Shown here: positions 60,453 to 64,000 of the stretch, in pieces
How the letters are laid out: every line of letters begins with the position of its first letter
Position numbering within the stretch: position 1 is the stretch's first letter
NCBI GenBank assembly: GCA_009774145.1
Contig: VSND01000008.1
Location: 1-64,000 of the forward strand
DNA: 64,000 bases
Direction: 5' to 3'
Origin: Lachnospiraceae bacterium
Lineage (GTDB): Bacteria; Bacillota; Clostridia; Lachnospirales; Lachnospiraceae
Position numbers and translations under genes: made by a program
The notes under the pieces: generated by a model
What the model was told of the DNA's origin: nothing
Seen by the model: only the letters and a program-made list of their open reading frames with translations
Database searches by the model: none

Positions 60453-61166
60453 CTACTGATTTTTGTTGATGATTTTTGTCTCCCAGGTTCCGTCGGCAAT
60501 ATGGATAAAGCGGACGAAGAGAGATACCTTGTTGTCTTCGTTCAGATTTTCCCAAAGCAGGTCTGCAAAAGCATCCATGTCATCCGGAATGGCCACCGGC
60601 TTTGGTTCGCCCTCAAAGCTTGGAAGCGGGTCGCCGTCCTGCATGTAGGTATGGAGGAAATGGCCTCTGCCTGCCTGCGGGTTTTCATATGCAAAGGTAT
60701 GGCGGCGGCAGGAGGACGGATCGCCCTGATCGCTCTTTAAGATGGACATGGCATAGTTGTAGCTGCCGGCCTCCACATGCAGGATACCGGAGATCCTGGG
60801 AGTATAGTTGGGAGCATCCGGTTCAAAGGTCCGGGAACGCAGAGACTGCTCAAAAGTCATCTGATGGTCCATGCCTTCATAGATGGTATCCGTCTGATCG
60901 CCGTTGGTGACAATCGTTTTGTTGCCGAGTACGCGGACCGGGGCATAGATGATAAGACTGGGGTCTTCCAGCCTGGAAGGATCATATGCCTGGGTGCGGA
61001 TGCCGTCTCCGTCTTTCACAAAGATGCGGTTGCGGCTGTTCTGGCTTCTGCCCATGATAAAGTAGGCGGCAACGGCTCTGGTTTTGTCCGGGGTTCGGCC
61101 GATGATGATGCCGCGGCCGGGATAGGAGTTGGAACGAAGTTCCTGTTCAAGAGATAATAAAGTCAT
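60453..61166 (-). CDS. purO: PurO-type IMP cyclohydrolase
   Basis: 237 residues of the PurO/IMP cyclohydrolase-like family, first known from archaea: YPGRGIIIGRTPDKTRAVAAYFIMGRS at the N-terminus, IVTNGDQTDTIYEGM in the middle and PRISGILHVEAGSYNYAMSILKS. It closes FAICAR to IMP, the last step of purine synthesis. The purH gene follows after 17 bases. Both are under the ZTP riboswitch. Confidence 0.92.
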   Translation of the reverse strand: MTLLSLEQELRSNSYPGRGIIIGRTPDKTRAVAAYFIMGRSQNSRNRIFVKDGDGIRTQAYDPSRLEDPSLIIYAPVRVLGNKTIVTNGDQTDTIYEGMDHQMTFEQSLRSRTFEPDAPNYTPRISGILHVEAGSYNYAMSILKSDQGDPSSCRRHTFAYENPQAGRGHFLHTYMQDGDPLPSFEGEPKPVAIPDDMDAFADLLWENLNEDNKVSLFVRFIHIADGTWETKIINKNQ

Positions 61167-61295
61167 GATTTCCTCGCTTTCTGGTTCTGTGCGCAGAGGC
61201 GCGGGGCCTGTGCACAGAGAACAGAGGGATTCCCGCAGTGCATATCAGGCAGGTACGGGAAACGGGTTTATGGGTAAACGAAGACATGCAGATAT

Positions 61296-61337
61296 AAAAA
61301 CGCCTGAGCGCACAGAGATTCTGCATGCGCCCAGGCG
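61296..61337 (-). terminator. Attenuator terminator of the ZTP riboswitch
   Basis: On the minus strand CGCCTGGGCGCA (61337-61326) pairs with TGTGCGCTCAGGCG (around 61314-61301) with one mismatch, then TTTTTAT follows. Its ascending arm is the CCGCCTGGGC block needed for the riboswitch pseudoknot, so aptamer and terminator exclude each other. Ligand binding would therefore allow read-through. Confidence 0.85.
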
Positions 61338-61417
61338 GTCGGCTTTTGTGTGATCTGCGTTCCCTGCAGGTGATTCCTGCTGCGGGGAGTGCCCCGCTTT
61401 CCGCCAGTTGCGCAGAA
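61328..61417 (-). promoter_or_regulatory. ZTP (pfl) riboswitch aptamer
   Basis: Minus-strand hallmarks: P1 arms TCTGCG/CGCAGA, the conserved ACTGGCGG, hairpin GCGGGG/CCCCGC, GGGAACGC before the P1 return, and the 3' block CCGCCTGGGC, whose CCGCC can form the pseudoknot with GGCGG. It senses ZTP/ZMP, the latter being the substrate of the purH product directly downstream. High Z nucleotide should switch purO-purH on. Confidence 0.88.
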
Positions 61418-61429
61418 ACTGATACGATC

Positions 61430-61458
61430 ATCATATAGGATATGACGGATTTTTTCAA
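61430..61458 (-). promoter_or_regulatory. Promoter of the riboswitch-purO-purH unit
   Basis: Minus strand: TTGAAA (61458-61453), 17-base spacer, TATGAT (61435-61430). The transcript starts just before the ZTP aptamer. The 425-base gap 61167-61591 is thus filled by this promoter, the riboswitch, the attenuator, a ~130-base leader after it (nothing recognised), and the opposite promoter. Confidence 0.75.
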
Positions 61459-61482
61459 GAGGGAAATGTGAAAAGTAACAGA

Positions 61483-61511
61483 TTGTCAGGACCGGAAAAC
61501 CGTGATACACT
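61483..61511 (+). promoter_or_regulatory. Predicted promoter of the DUF4062-like/TPR gene
   Basis: TTGTCA (61483-61488), 17-base spacer, TACACT (61506-61511), about 80 bases before the ATG. Confidence 0.5.
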
Positions 61512-61591
61512 TGATATATCTTCCAGCCGGATAGCGGTGAGGTTTTTGCGCAGTTTTCTGGAAGGAACAGAGAATGAAGGAGAGCAGGGGT

Positions 61592-64000
61592 ATGAAATTT
61601 ATTAAGATTTTTCTGGCGTCGTCCATTGTAGAGTTTCGGAATGAACGGCAGCAGATGGGAAATTTTATCCGTTCGCTGAATGACATCTATGTAAAGCGGG
61701 GAATATATTTTGAACTGGCCATATGCGAGGATCTGGGGGAATCGGTGGCGCTGGAACGCAAACAGCAGGAATATAACGAGGCCATCCGGGAAAGCCAGTA
61801 TTTTTATATTGTGTTCGGAAAATCAGCAGGGCAGTATACGATTGAGGAATTTTATGTGGCGCTGGATCAGTTCCGGAAGAGCGGAGCACCCAGAATCTTT
61901 ACATATTTCAAAACGCTTCCGGAAGGAGAACAGGCAGAACAGAGCGTTATGGATTTTATGGAACAGCTGAGCAGCCAGATCGGACATTACTACAGCACCT
62001 TTACCCATCTGGATGCGATCAAGCTGGATCTCCTGCTGGAACTGGTGAAAAATCCGGAGACGAAGGATCAGATGAAATTCGAGGACGGGCAGGTAATCTT
62101 TGGGGACCAGTCCGTGATGTCACTGGAGCACGTGCCTTTGTACAGCAGGAATGAGACGGTACAGAAGCTTGTGAAAGAGCAGGAACGGCTGAATGGGGAA
62201 TTCGGCAGGCTGGCAGTGGAATATGGGAAGCATCCGGAGGCATCCGGGCTTCTGAAGCAGATGATGGAGCTGGGGGAAAAACGGAGCCATGTCAGAGATT
62301 CTCTGCATCAGATGGAGATGGACATGCTGGGACTGTGCAGCCAGACGGAAGAAAAACGGCGGGCGGGAAAAAGGCTGAACTGGCGGGAGAAAAAAGCAAT
62401 TGAGCGGGTGGCTCTGGGAGACTACGAAGGGGCGAAGAACATTCTGAGGGATATTCAGTGGGAGCAGGAGGTCGGACAGGCGGAAGAGCTGGCAGAAGCT
62501 GCTGTAGAGCCCATCCGTGAATACATATCCGGCAAGCGCTCTCTGATCTCAACCTTGCTGGTTACCGGGGCGGATGCAGAGACGGTAGAGGAAATCCGGT
62601 CTGTCTATGAAAGATGCTGTGCACTAGCTGAAAAATATCAGGTTGAGATAAACGTTCTCTATGATTACGCACGGTTTCTGTACAGGCAAAAGGCGTATCC
62701 GGAGGGCATTGAGGCTGCAGAACGGCTGGAACGGTACTATGGGCGGAGACCGGAGACGAAAGAGGCCGACCGTGCTGCACTGATGCTTGTGCTTGGAAAA
62801 CTTTATGGGGAAAACAGAGACTGGCACAGATCAGAGCAGGTACTCAGGAAAGCACTTGTGTTTTATCGGCGTGCGGCGAAGGAAAATCCCGGATATCAGG
62901 CGGTTCTGGCAGATTGTATTGACGATCTGTCGATAGCATTTCATTATCTGGATCAACTGGAAGAAGAGGAACTGCTGATGCGGGAGTCGCTGGAGATTTG
63001 GCGTTGTCTGGCAGCAGAAAATCCTTCTGTTTATGAAGCGGATCTTGCCCTTGCCTGCAATCATCTGGCGATGATAATGCAGCGAATGAACAGGCCAAAG
63101 GAGGCGAAAGCGTTATATGAAGAAGCTCAGCAGATTTACCGCTGCCTGGTCCGGACACGGGCGAATCCTTCAGAAGAGCTTCGTGCATGCTTTGCCAGTA
63201 GCTGCAGTGCTTTGGCAGGTTTTATGTCCGACATGAATCATATGGAGGAAGCGGAGACGCTGTATCAGGAAGCGCTGGAACTGCGGCTTGGCCTGATGCA
63301 GGGCAACCCGGCTGTCTACGAACCCGAGGTGGCATCTGCTTATCATGTGATGGCTGGATTTATGAAAAAAAGAAACCGGCCGGATGAGGCAGAAAAGATG
63401 TATCTTAAGGCGATGCAGATCCGGCGCCGTCTGGCTCTGGCGAATCCCTCTGCTTACGAGCCGGTGCTTGCTGAAAGCTGCCGCATGCTGGCAGGGTTGT
63501 ATCATAAGGTGCATCGGCTGACAGGAGCCGAAATTTTCTGCCGGGAAGCACTGGGGATCTACCGCCGTCTGGCAGAAGGGAATCCGGAAATATATGCCGC
63601 CGATTTAGCCATAACATGTGTTGATCTGGGGGATGTACTGGCTGACATGAAACAGAATTCCGGGGAGAAGGAGCAGCTCTATCGGGAAGGGCTTGCTGTG
63701 TACAGCCGGCTGGCAGAGAAATATCCGGAGGTATATGAAGCTCCTCTGGCCAGAGCCTGCAACGATCTGTCCCTTTCTCTACTGGATGAGGGGCGGCTGG
63801 AAGAAGCAGAGCAGCTGCAGCGCAGAAGCATTGAGATCCGGGAGCGTCTGGCGTCTGTCAATCCGGGCGCATATGCTCCCGGACTGGCAAACAGCTGTAA
63901 CGGACTTGCCATCGTGCTTACAGACCAGGGGCGTTATCCGGAAGCGGAGAGACTGTACAGCAGGGCTGTGAATATTGGCCGCCGCCTGATGCAGACAGAT
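61592..64000 (+). CDS. DUF4062-like domain protein with tetratricopeptide repeats, cut at the right edge
   Basis: At least 803 residues; no stop before the window ends. The N-terminus (KIFLASSIVEFRNERQQM..YFYIVFGKSAGQYTIEEFYVAL) has the look of DUF4062/TIR-like effector domains with a Rossmann-type beta-alpha order. A helical middle part (~150-330) follows. From about residue 400 there are TPR-type repeats with a ~46-residue step and a conserved linker (xANPxxYexxLAxscnxLA), six or more copies. Such N-effector/C-repeat proteins are common in conflict and signalling systems. Start ATG 61592, AAGGAG at 61577-61582. Confidence 0.72.
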   Translation, partial: MKFIKIFLASSIVEFRNERQQMGNFIRSLNDIYVKRGIYFELAICEDLGESVALERKQQEYNEAIRESQYFYIVFGKSAGQYTIEEFYVALDQFRKSGAPRIFTYFKTLPEGEQAEQSVMDFMEQLSSQIGHYYSTFTHLDAIKLDLLLELVKNPETKDQMKFEDGQVIFGDQSVMSLEHVPLYSRNETVQKLVKEQERLNGEFGRLAVEYGKHPEASGLLKQMMELGEKRSHVRDSLHQMEMDMLGLCSQTEEKRRAGKRLNWREKKAIERVALGDYEGAKNILRDIQWEQEVGQAEELAEAAVEPIREYISGKRSLISTLLVTGADAETVEEIRSVYERCCALAEKYQVEINVLYDYARFLYRQKAYPEGIEAAERLERYYGRRPETKEADRAALMLVLGKLYGENRDWHRSEQVLRKALVFYRRAAKENPGYQAVLADCIDDLSIAFHYLDQLEEEELLMRESLEIWRCLAAENPSVYEADLALACNHLAMIMQRMNRPKEAKALYEEAQQIYRCLVRTRANPSEELRACFASSCSALAGFMSDMNHMEEAETLYQEALELRLGLMQGNPAVYEPEVASAYHVMAGFMKKRNRPDEAEKMYLKAMQIRRRLALANPSAYEPVLAESCRMLAGLYHKVHRLTGAEIFCREALGIYRRLAEGNPEIYAADLAITCVDLGDVLADMKQNSGEKEQLYREGLAVYSRLAEKYPEVYEAPLARACNDLSLSLLDEGRLEEAEQLQRRSIEIRERLASVNPGAYAPGLANSCNGLAIVLTDQGRYPEAERLYSRAVNIGRRLMQTD

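Noticed and set aside
60436..60555. N-terminal extension of the AICAR formyltransferase
   Set aside because: The open frame continues 40 codons upstream into purO, but the ATG at 60435 has the ribosome site and matches the family start.

Overview
The window reads as a chromosomal segment of a low-G+C-phylum anaerobe (Bacillota, class Clostridia), most likely Lachnospiraceae. The grounds are inference from gene content: an anaerobic ribonucleotide reductase, a sporulation sigma factor, CodY, a CIRCE-controlled groESL pair, a ThiI without rhodanese domain, a stand-alone AICAR formyltransferase paired with a PurO-type IMP cyclohydrolase, a GlgC/GlgD pair, and strong AGGAGG-type ribosome binding sites. 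Base composition is around half G+C. No rRNA, tRNA, insertion sequence, prophage or CRISPR array was recognised.

Layout. 1-4.3 kb: the end of an M15/VanY-type peptidase with a long Ala/Glu/Gln low-complexity region, three small or unrecognised genes (one a zinc-ribbon membrane protein), a LysR regulator and a HAD phosphatase. 4.4-7.5 kb: polyphosphate:AMP phosphotransferase and a DHH phosphoesterase. 7.5-11.3 kb: an accessory two-gene cassette with its own consensus promoter. It encodes a membrane-anchored Rossmann/RyR-domain protein and a TIR protein whose cytosolic TIR domain is tied through one membrane helix to about 13 MORN repeats. 11.4-39.7 kb: mostly housekeeping on the plus strand (prmA-rsmE-cysteine desulfurase-thiI; mtaB; ireB-ruvX-DUF1292-fur-rnj; trmR-trhP-sigK; comM-dprA-topA-codY; groES-groEL; guaB; pyk; asnS; csoR-like; nrdD).

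39.8-54.6 kb: a lipoprotein gene and then a tellurite/Ter-type stress locus. It holds a TRSP-type phosphoribosyltransferase, a StiP/PELOTA protein, a CitE-like lyase (minus strand), a cytosolic trypsin-like protease with a YceG-like N-terminus, a two-copy YceG protein, TelA, three TerD paralogues, a calcium-type P-ATPase and a HAD phosphatase. These correspond to the Ter-associated nucleotide-type biosynthetic module plus TelA/TerD known from comparative genomics; what the module makes is not known. 54.6-59.1 kb: glycogen genes glgX-glgC-glgD. 59.2-61.5 kb: the last two steps of purine synthesis (minus strand) behind a ZTP riboswitch with an attenuator. 61.6 kb to the end: a DUF4062-like/TPR protein, cut by the window edge.

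Most interesting items: the RyR + TIR-MORN cassette, the protease-YceG fusion in the ter locus, the structured intergenic repeat family (two exact 100-bp copies between groES and groEL and one diverged copy before prmA with an apparent compensatory stem change), and the ZTP riboswitch controlling a split PurH/PurO pair.
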